NCBI RefSeq assembly: GCF_014648275.1
Contig: NZ_BMQU01000016.1
Coordinates: 1-64,000 of the forward strand
Source: Pseudomonas laurentiana
GTDB lineage: Bacteria > Pseudomonadota > Gammaproteobacteria > Pseudomonadales > Pseudomonadaceae
Direction of reading: 5' to 3'
DNA length: 64,000 bases
Shown here: in pieces, positions 48,816 to 58,428 of the stretch
Layout: every line of letters starts with the position of its first letter
How positions within the stretch are numbered: the stretch's first letter is position 1
The notes under the pieces: generated by a model
The model's database searches: none
Told to the model about the DNA's origin: nothing
The model's input: only the letters and a program-made list of their open reading frames with translations
Program-made: the position numbers and the translations under genes

Positions 48816-49490
48816 TCAGGAACGGAATAATCGGGTGTATTGGGTTTCGTGACGAGCCGAGGCGATGGCCAGCAACGGCAGGCCACCCCCAAGTTGCTCG
48901 TCGGGCAGCGTCAGGGCCGCCTCGAGTACGGCGGGCAGTTCTGCACACAAATCGCGAAGCAAGCTCTGGGCAGCCTGCTGACCAAAAGGCACCAGCTTGA
49001 CCCCCGCCATCACTGCACCTTCCAGCCAGGCGAAGCCGTGCCCCAAGGCAAGGTCGCGCAACGGGATATCCCAGTGCACAGCCAACCAGGCCATGCCGCC
49101 CAACTGGCTCAGTTCCAGGCTTGAGCGCCATGCTGGTGCCTGGCACAGCGCCCAGCCATCCAGTAACCGTGCCAGGGCCATGCCACGTTGGCGCTCTTCC
49201 AGACGCAGCTCGGCGGTCTCGCGGTTGGCCAACAGGAACTGACTCCAACGGGCAAACGCCAACGCATCGTCGTCACGGCAGGCCCGATACAGGCGTGCCA
49301 ACAAAGGCCAGTCGAGGTGGCCAAGGGTGTCTTCGAGCTGCTGACGCTGCCAGGCGCGAAACCCTTCGGTGCCGCATACCCAGCCTGCCTCCACCGCCCA
49401 TTCCAGGCCTTGCGAGTAGGTAAAACCGCCCACTGGCAGGTTGGGGCTGGCCAACTGCAGCAGGCGCAGCAGCTTGAGATCGGTACGCAT
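48816..49490 (-). CDS. ureF: Urease accessory protein UreF
   Basis: 224 residues. [25 protein letters not shown] at the N-terminus is diagnostic. All-helical GTPase-activating partner of UreG. Its ATG (49490) shares one base with the ureJ stop; 10 bases before ureG. Confidence 0.92.
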   Translation of the reverse strand: MRTDLKLLRLLQLASPNLPVGGFTYSQGLEWAVEAGWVCGTEGFRAWQRQQLEDTLGHLDWPLLARLYRACRDDDALAFARWSQFLLANRETAELRLEERQRGMALARLLDGWALCQAPAWRSSLELSQLGGMAWLAVHWDIPLRDLALGHGFAWLEGAVMAGVKLVPFGQQAAQSLLRDLCAELPAVLEAALTLPDEQLGGGLPLLAIASARHETQYTRLFRS

Positions 49491-50035
49491 CAACCGGCCA
49501 GTACCAGCGCTGCACCCGCCAGCAAACCACCGCCGAAGGCTTGTTGCAGGCGTGCATGGCGACGCAGCAAACCGCCGCCGATGAAACCCGCCAACAACAG
49601 CATGGCGCTGACGGCAACGAAACCGGCACTGAACACCCAGAAGGCACCCGGGCTGGCTTCCACTCCGTGGGCCCAGCCGTGGAACAGGGCAAACAGTGGC
49701 ATGGCCAAGGCCAGCAGGTGCTGACGGCGCGGCAATAACAGTGCGCCAGCCGCGACCAGCAGCGAGCCGATGATCAGGGTTTCCATACCCGGTACCCCAC
49801 CCAGCAAATGGCCGAATACGGCGCCACCGAACATGGCACCGAGGGTCAGCAGGGGCAGCGTCAGGGTGCGGCCGGTCAACGCGGCCAAGACACCGGTGCC
49901 CAGCAGCATCAGCAAATGGTCAAGGCCGGTCAGTGGGTGTAGCAGACCATCCTGCAACGGATGGGTGTCATGCCCGGGATGGGCAAAAGCGGGGACCGCG
50001 ATCAGCAGCAGTGCAAGTGCGAGGGTCTTCTTCAT
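49490..50035 (-). CDS. ureJ: HupE/UreJ nickel permease
   Basis: 181 residues with signal peptide and about six helices. AHPGHDTHPLQDGLLHPLTGLDHLLMLLGTGVLA carries the HPG...H and DHLL motifs of HupE/UreJ proteins, which facilitate Ni2+ uptake. Located within the urease operon, so it supplies nickel. Confidence 0.9.
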   Translation of the reverse strand: MKKTLALALLLIAVPAFAHPGHDTHPLQDGLLHPLTGLDHLLMLLGTGVLAALTGRTLTLPLLTLGAMFGGAVFGHLLGGVPGMETLIIGSLLVAAGALLLPRRQHLLALAMPLFALFHGWAHGVEASPGAFWVFSAGFVAVSAMLLLAGFIGGGLLRRHARLQQAFGGGLLAGAALVLAG

Positions 50036-50056
50036 GGTGGTGTCTCCAGATCGAGT

Positions 50057-50566
50057 TCAGGGGTGAGCGTGGCCAGGCATGCGCACAAAGGGATGGTCGT
50101 GGTTAGCGTCATGGCTATGACTGTGGCTATGGCTATGCGGCGCGCTCTGGTAGGCGCCGGCCTCCGGCTCGAAAGGTGCCTGCTCCCGCGTAACCGGCAG
50201 GCCAAAACCTCGCACCATGTCATCCAGCACATGGTCATGTTGGTAACGCAGCCAACCGGCTTCGATCTGCAACGGCACATGGCGGTTGCCCAGGTGATAA
50301 GCCGCCCGCGCCAGCCGCAACGGGTCGTCGCAGCGCACGGTCGATACCTCCTCGGCAGCCGCTTGTACGCGAATCACTTCGCCGCCCTGCTCGTCAGCCA
50401 GCAACTCGCCACCGCGAATCAGTTGGCCACGAGCCAGCATCAGCCCAGCCGCTCTACCGTCATCCAGGGTGATGCGCACGCGGCTCTTGATGCGAGCATC
50501 GAGATCAAGGGTGACGGTACCGCTGATTCGGGGGGCGTCCACTACCCGACGGGTTAAAAGAATCAT
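50057..50566 (-). CDS. ureE: Urease accessory nickel chaperone UreE
   Basis: 169 residues. N-terminal domain (VTLDLDARIKSRVRITLDDGRAAGLMLARG), then metal-binding domain with YHLGNRHVPLQIE and a His-rich tail (HSHSHSHSHDANHDH and GHAHP). The tail binds several nickel ions. Start ATG 50566. Confidence 0.93.
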   Translation of the reverse strand: MILLTRRVVDAPRISGTVTLDLDARIKSRVRITLDDGRAAGLMLARGQLIRGGELLADEQGGEVIRVQAAAEEVSTVRCDDPLRLARAAYHLGNRHVPLQIEAGWLRYQHDHVLDDMVRGFGLPVTREQAPFEPEAGAYQSAPHSHSHSHSHDANHDHPFVRMPGHAHP

Positions 50567-50576
50567 GCTTGCTCCT

Positions 50577-52280
50577 TCAAAACAGGAAGTAACGTTGCGC
50601 CATTGGCAGCACACTGGCCGGCTCACATACCAGCAGCTCACCATCGGCGCGCACTTCATAGGTCTGTGAGTCCACTTCGATTGTCGGTAGCAAGCCGTTG
50701 TGCACCATGTCGCCCTTGCGCACACGGCGACAACCGCTGACAACACCGATCAGGCTGCGCAAGCCCAGCGCCTGATCCACGCCACGGCTTACCGCCGCCT
50801 GGGACAGGAAGGTCATGCGCGTGGCATGCCGGGCAGCGCCCAGGGCGCCGAACATCGGTCGGTAGTGAACCGGTTGCGGGGTCGGGATCGAGCCGTTGAT
50901 GTCGCCCATCGGTGCCATGGCAATCATCCCGCCCTTGAGCACCAGCGACGGTTTGACGCCAAAGAACGCCGGCGACCAGAGCACCAGGTCGGCAAGCTTG
51001 CCAGCCTCGACCGAACCCACCTCATGGGCGATGCCATGGGTCAGCGCCGGGTTGATGGTGTACTTGGCGATGTAGCGCTTGACCCGGAAGTTGTCGTTAC
51101 GGGCGGTGTCCGGCGCCAGTGGGCCGCGCCGCCGTTTCATCTGGTGGGCGACCTGCCAGGTACGCAACACCACTTCACCGACCCGGCCCATGGCCTGGGA
51201 ATCGGACGAGGTCATGGAGAAAGCACCGATGTCATGCAGGATGTCTTCGGCAGCAATAGTCTCGCGGCGAATCCGCGACTCGGCGAAGGCGACATCCTCG
51301 GGAATGCTCGGGTCAAGGTGGTGACAGACCATCAGCATGTCGAGGTGCTCGTCCACCGTGTTGACGGTGTACGGCAAGGTCGGGTTGGTCGAGGACGGCA
51401 GCACGTTGCCGAAGGCAGCGGCACGGATGATGTCCGGCGCATGTCCACCGCCCGCCCCTTCAGTATGAAAGGTATGGATCGTGCGATCACCGATGGCCGC
51501 CAATGTGTCCTCGACGCAACCGGATTCGTTGAGGGTATCGCTGTGAATCGCCACCTGCACGTCGGTTTCTTCAGCCACGTTCAGGCAACAGTCAATGGCA
51601 GCGGGCGTCGAGCCCCAGTCTTCGTGCAGCTTGAGGCCCACGGCACCGGCCTCGATCTGCTCGCGCAGGGCTTCGGGCCGCGAGGCATTACCCTTGCCCA
51701 GCAGGCCGATATTGATCGGCAGCGCATCCGCGGCCTGCAGCATGCGCGACAGGTACCAGGGGCCGGGTGTGCAGGTGGTGGCGTTGGTGCCCGTGGCCGG
51801 CCCCGTGCCGCCGCCAATGAAGGTGGTGACACCCGAGGTCAGCGCTTCTTCGACCTGCTGTGGGCAGATGAAGTGGATGTGCGAGTCGATACCACCGGCA
51901 GTGACAATCTTGCCCTCGGCCGCAATGACTTCGGTGCCAGGTCCCACCGGCACGGTTACACCCGGTTGCACGTCTGGGTTGCCGGCCTTGCCGATGCGCG
52001 CGATGCGGCCTTGCTTGACGCCGATGTCGGCCTTGACGATACCCCAGTGGTCGATGATCAGCGCATTGGTCAACACCAGGTCCATCGCTTCGGCAGCGAG
52101 CATCTGGCCCTGCCCCATGCCGTCGCGGATCACCTTGCCACCGCCAAACTTGACCTCTTCACCGTAGATCGTGAAGTCCTTCTCGACTTCAACCCACAGG
52201 TCGGTATCAGCCAGACGCACGCGATCGCCGACGGTGGGACCAAACATGTCGGCATAGGCCTGACGGGAAATTCGACTCAT
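50577..52280 (-). CDS. ureC: Urease alpha subunit
   Basis: 567 residues, catalytic subunit. HIHFICPQQ (nickel His pair), GLKLHEDWG (carbamylated Lys), [22 protein letters not shown] (active-site flap Cys and His) and [13 protein letters not shown] are all present, so active. Hydrolyses urea to ammonia and carbamate. Start overlaps the ureB stop by four bases. Confidence 0.97.
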   Translation of the reverse strand: MSRISRQAYADMFGPTVGDRVRLADTDLWVEVEKDFTIYGEEVKFGGGKVIRDGMGQGQMLAAEAMDLVLTNALIIDHWGIVKADIGVKQGRIARIGKAGNPDVQPGVTVPVGPGTEVIAAEGKIVTAGGIDSHIHFICPQQVEEALTSGVTTFIGGGTGPATGTNATTCTPGPWYLSRMLQAADALPINIGLLGKGNASRPEALREQIEAGAVGLKLHEDWGSTPAAIDCCLNVAEETDVQVAIHSDTLNESGCVEDTLAAIGDRTIHTFHTEGAGGGHAPDIIRAAAFGNVLPSSTNPTLPYTVNTVDEHLDMLMVCHHLDPSIPEDVAFAESRIRRETIAAEDILHDIGAFSMTSSDSQAMGRVGEVVLRTWQVAHQMKRRRGPLAPDTARNDNFRVKRYIAKYTINPALTHGIAHEVGSVEAGKLADLVLWSPAFFGVKPSLVLKGGMIAMAPMGDINGSIPTPQPVHYRPMFGALGAARHATRMTFLSQAAVSRGVDQALGLRSLIGVVSGCRRVRKGDMVHNGLLPTIEVDSQTYEVRADGELLVCEPASVLPMAQRYFLF

Positions 52281-52594
52281 GCCCCCACCTCCAGCTTGCC
52301 CATCACCCGTCCCTGAAAGCCGTAGACCTCGCGCTTGCCGGCGTAAGCCACCAGGTTGACGGTACGCGACTGGCCCGGTTCGAAACGCACGGCCGTACCG
52401 GCGGCAATATCCAGGCGAAAGCCACGGGTGGCCTCACGGTCGAATACCAGCGCGTTGTTGACCTCATAAAAGTGGTAGTGCGAACCGACCTGAATTGGCC
52501 GGTCGCCGTGGTTCGCGACGCTGACACGCAGCGCTTCGCGGCCAGTGTTGAGTTCGAGGTCGCCATCGGCGACCTGTACTTCTCCGGGGATCAT
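52277..52594 (-). CDS. ureB: Urease beta subunit
   Basis: 105 residues. [35 protein letters not shown] and [20 protein letters not shown] are UreB signatures. Separate gene, as in most Pseudomonas. Confidence 0.95.
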   Translation of the reverse strand: MIPGEVQVADGDLELNTGREALRVSVANHGDRPIQVGSHYHFYEVNNALVFDREATRGFRLDIAAGTAVRFEPGQSRTVNLVAYAGKREVYGFQGRVMGKLEVGA

Positions 52595-52615
52595 GGCGTT
52601 CTCCTGTAGCGACGG

Positions 52616-52918
52616 TCAGACGATCGGGTCATGGACGGTGACCAGCTTGGTCCCATCGGGAAAGGTCGCCTCTACCTGCACGTCGTGGATCATTTCCGCG
52701 ACACCCTCCATCACCTGCTCACGACAAACGACTTCACGGCCCAGGCTCATCAGCTCGGCGACGGTGCGACCCTCCCGCGCGCCTTCCATCACGGCGGCAC
52801 TGATCAGCGCCACCGCCTCGGGGTAGTTGAGTTTCAGCCCTCGGTCGCGGCGCCGCTCGGCGAGCAACGCCGCGGTGAACAGCAGCAGCTTGTCTTTTTC
52901 TCTTGGCGTCAGTTCCAT
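52616..52918 (-). CDS. ureA: Urease gamma subunit
   Basis: 100 residues, ending VTVHDPIV as in the family; [39 protein letters not shown] at the N-terminus. Start at 52918. Confidence 0.95.
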   Translation of the reverse strand: MELTPREKDKLLLFTAALLAERRRDRGLKLNYPEAVALISAAVMEGAREGRTVAELMSLGREVVCREQVMEGVAEMIHDVQVEATFPDGTKLVTVHDPIV

Positions 52919-52929
52919 GGTGTGTTCTC

Positions 52930-53763
52930 TCAGGTAGCCCAGATGCGCGGCGGGCACGGCGGCAGGCCGACAACAGCCGGTCGCAGGGCGTGCCACAGCC
53001 GTTGCAGGGTGGATTGCAGGCGTTGGTTGTCGTGGTCCAGCAGACGGACCACCAGCAGTTGCCCCAGCAGGGTCGCCCCGGCGGGAACGGCAAGGTCGTC
53101 GATCAGGCCGCGCACCTGTTCCAACAGCTCCGGGTTAGCGGGAGCGGCGCAGAAGGTAGCGAGCAGCGGGTAGCCGCCGAGTTTGTCGAGGCGCCCACCC
53201 TCAAGGCGCAGGCGCTCATGCAGACCGGGGTCATCAGGCATGTCGATGTGCAAGCAGTTGTCCAGCGCACCCTGGCTAAAGGTTTCACCCATCACCGGAC
53301 GCCCCAGGCACAGCGTTTCCCACGCCAGCAGGCGGGCCCCGGGCGCCAGGCTAAAGCAGGTTTGCAGCGACACCCGGGCGCCGGGAAAGCAGATGCTGTC
53401 CTGAGGCAGCCACTCCAGGATGCTGTCTTCTGCCAGGTGAAAATGCTGTTTGAGGGTCGAAGTCGGTCCGGCACTGCGGTAGAACTTGGTGGCACCGGGC
53501 ATGGTCATCAGCGCATGGCTGCCGGGCTCCAGGTGGATGTCCAGCGCCAGGCGGTCTCCCCCCACGACGCCACCGGGTGGGTGCAGCACATACACGTGGC
53601 AAGGCGCGCCCTCCGGGTAGAACGGACGCTGCACCAAAAGAGGTCCGAAATGACGCCGCGCACCAATACAGGTCTTCGTTTCACGACGGACAAAACGCAG
53701 CGTGAGCTCGGCGCTCCAGCCTGCCGGCGCGCAGGTGGCGTCGAGTGGTTCGGCAACAGACAT
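52930..53763 (-). CDS. ureD: Urease accessory protein UreD
   Basis: 277 residues. [30 protein letters not shown] and [13 protein letters not shown] are UreD signatures. It is the scaffold through which nickel reaches the apo-urease. ATG 53763 with GAGG 8 bases upstream is preferred over an earlier start. First gene of the operon. Confidence 0.92.
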   Translation of the reverse strand: MSVAEPLDATCAPAGWSAELTLRFVRRETKTCIGARRHFGPLLVQRPFYPEGAPCHVYVLHPPGGVVGGDRLALDIHLEPGSHALMTMPGATKFYRSAGPTSTLKQHFHLAEDSILEWLPQDSICFPGARVSLQTCFSLAPGARLLAWETLCLGRPVMGETFSQGALDNCLHIDMPDDPGLHERLRLEGGRLDKLGGYPLLATFCAAPANPELLEQVRGLIDDLAVPAGATLLGQLLVVRLLDHDNQRLQSTLQRLWHALRPAVVGLPPCPPRIWAT

Positions 53764-53836
53764 GCAACCCGCCTCGGTGAACACGGTGCACTGCATCCCT
53801 ATAGAGCGAGCAGGCGCACGTGCAGTTGAACAACCC

Positions 53837-53854
53837 CACGTCGTGCACGACGTG
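53837..53854. promoter_or_regulatory. 18-bp perfect palindrome upstream of ureD
   Basis: CACGTCGTGCACGACGTG, perfectly self-complementary, 74 bases before the ureD start. It fits an operator of a dimeric regulator of the urease operon. It is not a match to NtrC or NAC sites that I know. Confidence 0.5.
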
Positions 53855-54005
53855 TTTGACCAATCGATCAGCTATCGATGCCAGGGCCAATGCAGGTTGC
53901 GGGCCAATTCCGAGCGTGCACGGTTATCGCACAGGGGGTTATGCGGCCAACACCGGCGGCACTGCGTACTACCCTTGAGGTGAGTAAGCGAACGAGGACA
54001 ACGTC

Positions 54006-54653
54006 ATGAGGGTCGACAGGCGACAAGCCCGGCTGATCGACGCATTGGCACGTCTTGGCTTTGTCGTCGGCGGTCTCGGCTTCGTCAGCGTGCTGGCGAT
54101 CATCACCGGCTTCAACGTGTTCAACCGACTGTGGCTGGCGCTGTTGGTGGCGATCTTGCTGTTTACCACGGGATGCTGGCTGACAGGCCTGGCGTGCGCG
54201 CGGGTATCCCGCCCCTCACCCGCTGCGCCCGCCAGCTCACCGAAAAAAACCGCAGCTGCAGCACGCCGACGGCCCCATGAACTGGCCCTGCTCTCCCTCA
54301 TCACCCTGCTTTTCATCGGCGGCTACGTCGCAACGGCCTACCTGGCAGCGCGCTCCAGCGCAGCGATTGTCGCCACCTGTGTTGCCAACTTCACCCGTAC
54401 CCTGGCCGCCAATGAGCAGGAAAGCGGACTGGGCTACCTGGCGCCCCCGGTATGTCGGTGCATCTCCCAACGTTTCCTGGCAAAGAATGGGGTTATCCGC
54501 CTCGCCCTGTTCAACAGCCACTGGCTGAGCAGCACCGCTTACCTGGCGGTGACCGATGTGGAGCAACTGGCCTGCTTGAACAGGTTCCTGAAAAGCGCAC
54601 ATCCATCCCCTGGCGTCATCTCGCCCAATGGCATGGAGGACCGAAGACCTTGA
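54006..54653 (+). CDS. Membrane protein of unknown function
   Basis: 215 residues. Two adjacent helices at residues 16-64 (LGFVVGGLGFVSVLAIITGF, WLALLVAILLFTTGCWLTG), a basic linker (KKTAAAARRR), a third helix (ALLSLITLLFIGGYVATAYL) and a soluble C-terminal part with a Cys-Arg-Cys motif (PPVCRCISQRF). Not recognised. GAGG 9 bases before ATG. Confidence 0.55.
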   Translation: MRVDRRQARLIDALARLGFVVGGLGFVSVLAIITGFNVFNRLWLALLVAILLFTTGCWLTGLACARVSRPSPAAPASSPKKTAAAARRRPHELALLSLITLLFIGGYVATAYLAARSSAAIVATCVANFTRTLAANEQESGLGYLAPPVCRCISQRFLAKNGVIRLALFNSHWLSSTAYLAVTDVEQLACLNRFLKSAHPSPGVISPNGMEDRRP

Positions 54654-54733
54654 TGTAAATCAGACACGCCGTGGCTGATCGTCGTACACCTTGCAACAGA
54701 CCTCCGCCACCATTGCCCATCCGGGAGCACACC

Positions 54734-55306
54734 ATGTCGAATGATCCAAGCCAACAAAAAGCCTTGGCCGCCCTTTGCCAGGGCGAAACCGAAGAGCACT
54801 GGATACAAGCCTTGAATGACGGCACCCATGTGCTGATTCGCTCGTTACAAGAACGGGATCGCCAGCGCGAATTTCAGTTCATCAGGCACTTGTCACCCGA
54901 GTCCCGCCACTCCCGGTTCATGGGCGGTTTCAATCGGGATGACCTCACACTGCTGGATCAGCTAATGGACCTGGATGGCCATAACCGGATCGCCTACGTC
55001 GCACTGGCCCACGTTAACGGCGAACTGCATGAGATCGGCGTAAGCCGCTATGCGGCGATGCCGGGGCACAAGCACTGCGAATGCGCCGTGGTCGTCGCCG
55101 ATGACTGGCAACGCCGTGGCCTGGGCACACTGCTGATGCAGCACCTGATCCAGGCCGCCCGCCGCAACGGATTCGAGCGCATGACGTCGCTGGATTCGGC
55201 CAACAACTACAGCATGCACCGATTGGCGAAAAAATTGGGCTTTACCAGCCGCTATGACAATGGCCAATTCAGCGAGCTGATCCATGAGCTCGACCTCAGC
55301 CAGTAA
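54734..55306 (+). CDS. GNAT family N-acetyltransferase
   Basis: 190 residues. The acetyl-CoA motif A is VADDWQRRGLGTLLMQHLIQAARRNG; the N-terminal part (LIRSLQERDRQREFQFIRHLSPESRHSRFMGGFN) matches the C-terminal acetyltransferase domain of the Pat/YfiQ type. Could acetylate proteins or small amines. ATG 54734 with GGGAG upstream. Confidence 0.8.
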   Translation: MSNDPSQQKALAALCQGETEEHWIQALNDGTHVLIRSLQERDRQREFQFIRHLSPESRHSRFMGGFNRDDLTLLDQLMDLDGHNRIAYVALAHVNGELHEIGVSRYAAMPGHKHCECAVVVADDWQRRGLGTLLMQHLIQAARRNGFERMTSLDSANNYSMHRLAKKLGFTSRYDNGQFSELIHELDLSQ

Positions 55307-55354
55307 CCCACCCGCGCATGCTCCGGATCAAGGAGCGTGCGCGGCAGGACGCCC

Positions 55355-56281
55355 TCAACCGACAAAGTCCTCAGGGGTGATCACCAGCACGCTGCTCGGC
55401 ATCCGGTACAGCACATCCTCCACGGTGCTGCCAAAGCTCTTGCTCGCACCACGCCGATGCACCCGCCCCATGACGATGACATCGATTTCGCGAGTTTCGG
55501 CAAAACTGGCGAGCACTTTCGCGGGATTGCCGACGATCATGTGCCGGTTTTCAGCGGGTATGCCGTTGCGCTCGGCAAGTTCATTGAAGCTGTTTCCCTG
55601 AATGTCGTAGACCTTCTGTGCCAGGCTTGAAGAAAACAGCATGGAACCGGTGGAAAAGCCATATTCACCTGTCCCCATCGACGAGAGGTCATGGGCATAC
55701 AGCAGGTGCATTTCGGCCTTGCACTGCATCGCCAGCTTCAGGGCTTCATAAATGATACGGTCATTGAAGCCCGTGTACTGATCGTCAGGGTGGAATGGAT
55801 CAACGGCAGCCACGATCTTGCGCGGCAGCGCATTACGGGTCTTACACACAAAGTGCAGCGGCACCTTGCACTCACGTAGCAGGTGCACATCCAGCGTGGT
55901 AAACATCGCACGCATCAGCCGAGACTCGTGCTCGACTTCCTTGACCACCAGGTCAATCGGCTCCTCACGCAGGTGAACCAGAATCTCCGGCAACACCTGC
56001 TCAGCCCACACCACCTCGGTGGTGACTTCGACACCGATCTTGCGCATCGGCCGGGCCTGATCTTCAAGCCACGCGCGATGCCGTTCCACATAACCCTCGC
56101 GCATCTGCTGCAATGCCTGATCGTTGACCAGACCCGCTGTTGCAAGCCCCTCCACGTAGTCGAAGGCGACAATGTGCAACGGCTCATCCCTGGCTTTTGC
56201 CAAGGCTGCTGCTCTGTCGAAGGCCGGGCCGGCTTTCATCAGTGGCGAAGACACCAACATAAGACGTTTCTGCATGGACAT
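55355..56281 (-). CDS. Tandem universal stress protein (UspE-like)
   Basis: 308 residues, two UspA domains. The second carries the ATP-binding signature VIMGRVHRRGASKSFGSTVEDVLYRMPSSVLVI; the first is degenerate. In this neighbourhood (ADH, Hsp20-like, FNR-type) it is likely induced under low oxygen. AGAGGTG ribosome site at the start. Confidence 0.85.
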   Translation of the reverse strand: MSMQKRLMLVSSPLMKAGPAFDRAAALAKARDEPLHIVAFDYVEGLATAGLVNDQALQQMREGYVERHRAWLEDQARPMRKIGVEVTTEVVWAEQVLPEILVHLREEPIDLVVKEVEHESRLMRAMFTTLDVHLLRECKVPLHFVCKTRNALPRKIVAAVDPFHPDDQYTGFNDRIIYEALKLAMQCKAEMHLLYAHDLSSMGTGEYGFSTGSMLFSSSLAQKVYDIQGNSFNELAERNGIPAENRHMIVGNPAKVLASFAETREIDVIVMGRVHRRGASKSFGSTVEDVLYRMPSSVLVITPEDFVG

Positions 56282-56375
56282 GACTCACCTCTCATTAGCT
56301 GGCAGGTAGCCCTACAACCTTTCTCTCTCAAAAGGCGCTTCAGCGCTTATCCTGCAGTCGCCTATTACCTGCTAC

Positions 56376-56389
56376 TTGATGTGGGTCAG
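56376..56389 (-). promoter_or_regulatory. Degenerate ANR/FNR-type box facing the Usp gene
   Basis: TTGAT-GTGG-GTCAG differs from TTGAT-N4-ATCAA in two positions of the second half. It lies 95 bases upstream of the Usp start. Confidence 0.35.
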
Positions 56390-56456
56390 AGTCAGGATTT
56401 CTTTTTCAGGGAAGCCGACACGCGGTCGCGGATCCACATTTTCGGGTCCATAATCA

Positions 56457-56470
56457 TTGACTCAGATCAA
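56457..56470 (+). promoter_or_regulatory. ANR/FNR box upstream of the alcohol dehydrogenase gene
   Basis: TTGAC-TCAG-ATCAA matches the TTGAY-N4-ATCAA consensus exactly and lies 74 bases before the ATG at 56544. Confidence 0.7.
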
Positions 56471-56543
56471 TCTTTCAGCCCCTCGCCAGGTGCAGTCTGT
56501 TGAAAGTGATCAGACCGACGCGCTGCGCCCAGGAGACACAGCC

Positions 56544-57617
56544 ATGGCGAAAATGAAAGCCGCAATCTTCGTTGAAAAAGGCAGGATTGTTCTGGATGAG
56601 AAACCCATTCCAGAAGTCGGACCACTGGATGCACTGCTACGCATCACCACCACCACGATCTGCGGCACCGATGTCCATATCCTGCGTGGCGAGTACCCGG
56701 TAGCCAAAGGGCTGACCATTGGTCACGAACCCGTCGGGGTCATCGAGAAGCTCGGCTCACAGGTCACGGGATTCAGTGAGGGGCAACGAGTGATTGCTGG
56801 CGCAATCACCCCCAGCGGCCACAGTTATGCCTGCCTGTGCGGGTGCGCGTCACAAGACGGCCCTGGTACACGGCACGGTTTCCGCGCGACGGGCGGCTGG
56901 AAGTTCGGCAACATCATTGATGGCTGCCAGGCCGAGTATGTGCTGGTGCCAGACGCCATGGTCAACCTCTCTCCCATACCGGACAACCTCTCCGATGAGC
57001 AGGTACTGATGTGCCCCGACATCATGTCCACCGGTTTTTCAGGCGCAGAACGCGGTGGCGTGCAAATCGGAGATACCGTCGCAGTATTCGCCCTCGGCCC
57101 GATTGGGTTATGCGCGGCGGCCGGCGCACGGTTAATGGGGGCCACCACCGTCATCGGCGTCGACACCGTTGCTGCGCGCCTGCACGTGGCGACCCGACTG
57201 GGCGTTACCCATGCCGTGGATTTCAAGGCCGGCAACGTGGTCGACCAGATCATGGCCCTCACCGATGGGCGCGGCGTCGATGTCGCCATCGAGGCCTTGG
57301 GTACACAGGCCACTTTTGAGTCGGCACTGCGGGTTTTGCGCCCCGGTGGCGTGCTGTCGAGCCTGGGCGTGTACTCAAGCGACTTGCGCATTCCGGTCGA
57401 TGCGTTCGCGGCCGGGCTGGGTGACTACCGTATCGTCACCACGCTCTGCCCAGGTGGCAAGGAGCGGATGCGCCGCCTGATGAACGTGGTGGCCAGCGGT
57501 CGGGTCGACCTCAAGCCACTGGTCACCCACCATTTCAAACTTGACGATATTGAAGCCGCTTATGACCTGTTCGCCCATCAACGCGACGGGGTCATGAAGG
57601 TTGCCATAACGCCTTGA
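56544..57617 (+). CDS. Zinc-dependent alcohol dehydrogenase (NADP-type, TbADH group)
   Basis: 357 residues. Catalytic zinc ligands Cys40, His61 and Asp159 as in the Thermoanaerobacter/Clostridium secondary ADH group, Rossmann motif ALGPIGLCAAAG. It has an extra Cys-rich loop (CLCGC, 97-101) instead of the classical structural-zinc lobe. Likely reduces aldehydes or ketones under oxygen limitation, in line with the ANR box. AGGAG 10 bases before ATG. Confidence 0.85.
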   Translation: MAKMKAAIFVEKGRIVLDEKPIPEVGPLDALLRITTTTICGTDVHILRGEYPVAKGLTIGHEPVGVIEKLGSQVTGFSEGQRVIAGAITPSGHSYACLCGCASQDGPGTRHGFRATGGWKFGNIIDGCQAEYVLVPDAMVNLSPIPDNLSDEQVLMCPDIMSTGFSGAERGGVQIGDTVAVFALGPIGLCAAAGARLMGATTVIGVDTVAARLHVATRLGVTHAVDFKAGNVVDQIMALTDGRGVDVAIEALGTQATFESALRVLRPGGVLSSLGVYSSDLRIPVDAFAAGLGDYRIVTTLCPGGKERMRRLMNVVASGRVDLKPLVTHHFKLDDIEAAYDLFAHQRDGVMKVAITP

Positions 57618-57719
57618 GTAGCACCGCAACATAAGACTCGAGACCGACCGACGCAGCACCAGATGATCACGTACCAGGCATGGAGGCTGTTCCCCCCAGA
57701 GTGACAGGGAGCATGCGAA

Positions 57720-58082
57720 ATGTTTTCAACTGTAATGGGCAAACCACGATTACCCGACTTGGCAGCCTTGCGGCGTCGCGAAGTGGACTTGCCTTGCAAC
57801 CCGGTATTGGCGGCCGCCAACACGCGAACAGACTTTACGATCTACGCCCACCTGCAGGATTTGAATATCGAAAGCCTGCACCTGGACCTGAGCCCCCGAC
57901 ATCTGGTGCTCAGCGGCTGGGCTGTTCAATGCTCAGCTGATGCATTGCCGTGCGCCGGACCGTTCCGGTCCTCACACAGCCTTCCTCCCTCGGTGTCGTT
58001 GAACAACTTCAGCCTCACCTTCAACGAAGGCCTTTTTACACTCAGGCTCTTGAAAAAAGGACATTTGAAGCACGCCTTGTAA
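57720..58082 (+). CDS. Hsp20-like small heat-shock protein
   Basis: 120 residues. RTDFTIYAHLQDLNIESLHLDLS and FRSSHSLPPSVSLNNFSLTFNEGLFTLRLLKK follow the alpha-crystallin pattern (beta strands and the GxLTLRLPK-type end). Divergent; the usual C-terminal IxI tail is missing. AGGGAG 8 bases before ATG 57720. Probably a holdase chaperone. Confidence 0.65.
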   Translation: MFSTVMGKPRLPDLAALRRREVDLPCNPVLAAANTRTDFTIYAHLQDLNIESLHLDLSPRHLVLSGWAVQCSADALPCAGPFRSSHSLPPSVSLNNFSLTFNEGLFTLRLLKKGHLKHAL

Positions 58083-58112
58083 CCGTCGATGTCCGTCGAC
58101 AGGAGATTCGTC

Positions 58113-58355
58113 ATGCTGATTGCCCTCGAAAAGGACGCCCCAACCAGCCGTTGGCTGGTTCACCTGGACACATGGGTCGTAAGCTTCAAGACGGAAACGG
58201 AAGCCACGTCCTTCATACAGCGCCTGGAAGGCCGGATCAGGGCACCTCACGTGCTCCCTCCTTGCACGCCCCCAGCCTGGCGGCACGGCAGGTCATCCAG
58301 CCCAGCCAACAAGCAGAACATCACTCGCCCGTTGCACGCCGATCTCCAGCGATGA
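58113..58355 (+). CDS. Small protein of unknown function
   Basis: 80 residues. LIALEKDAPTSRWLVHLDTWVVSFKTETEATSFIQRLEGRI is a compact alpha/beta part; the rest is polar and Pro/Ser-rich. AGGAG 7 bases before ATG 58113. Same strand and spacing as neighbours in the low-oxygen cluster. Function unknown. Confidence 0.5.
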   Translation: MLIALEKDAPTSRWLVHLDTWVVSFKTETEATSFIQRLEGRIRAPHVLPPCTPPAWRHGRSSSPANKQNITRPLHADLQR

Positions 58356-58428
58356 GTCGGCAGCAACGCCATAGTGCCAAGCGGTGTCCGCTGAAGGCGT
58401 TCACCGCTTCCCGCTGGAGCAAGATGCT

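Noticed and set aside
54006..54653. Part of the urease system
   Set aside because: Opposite strand, no known urease or nickel motif.
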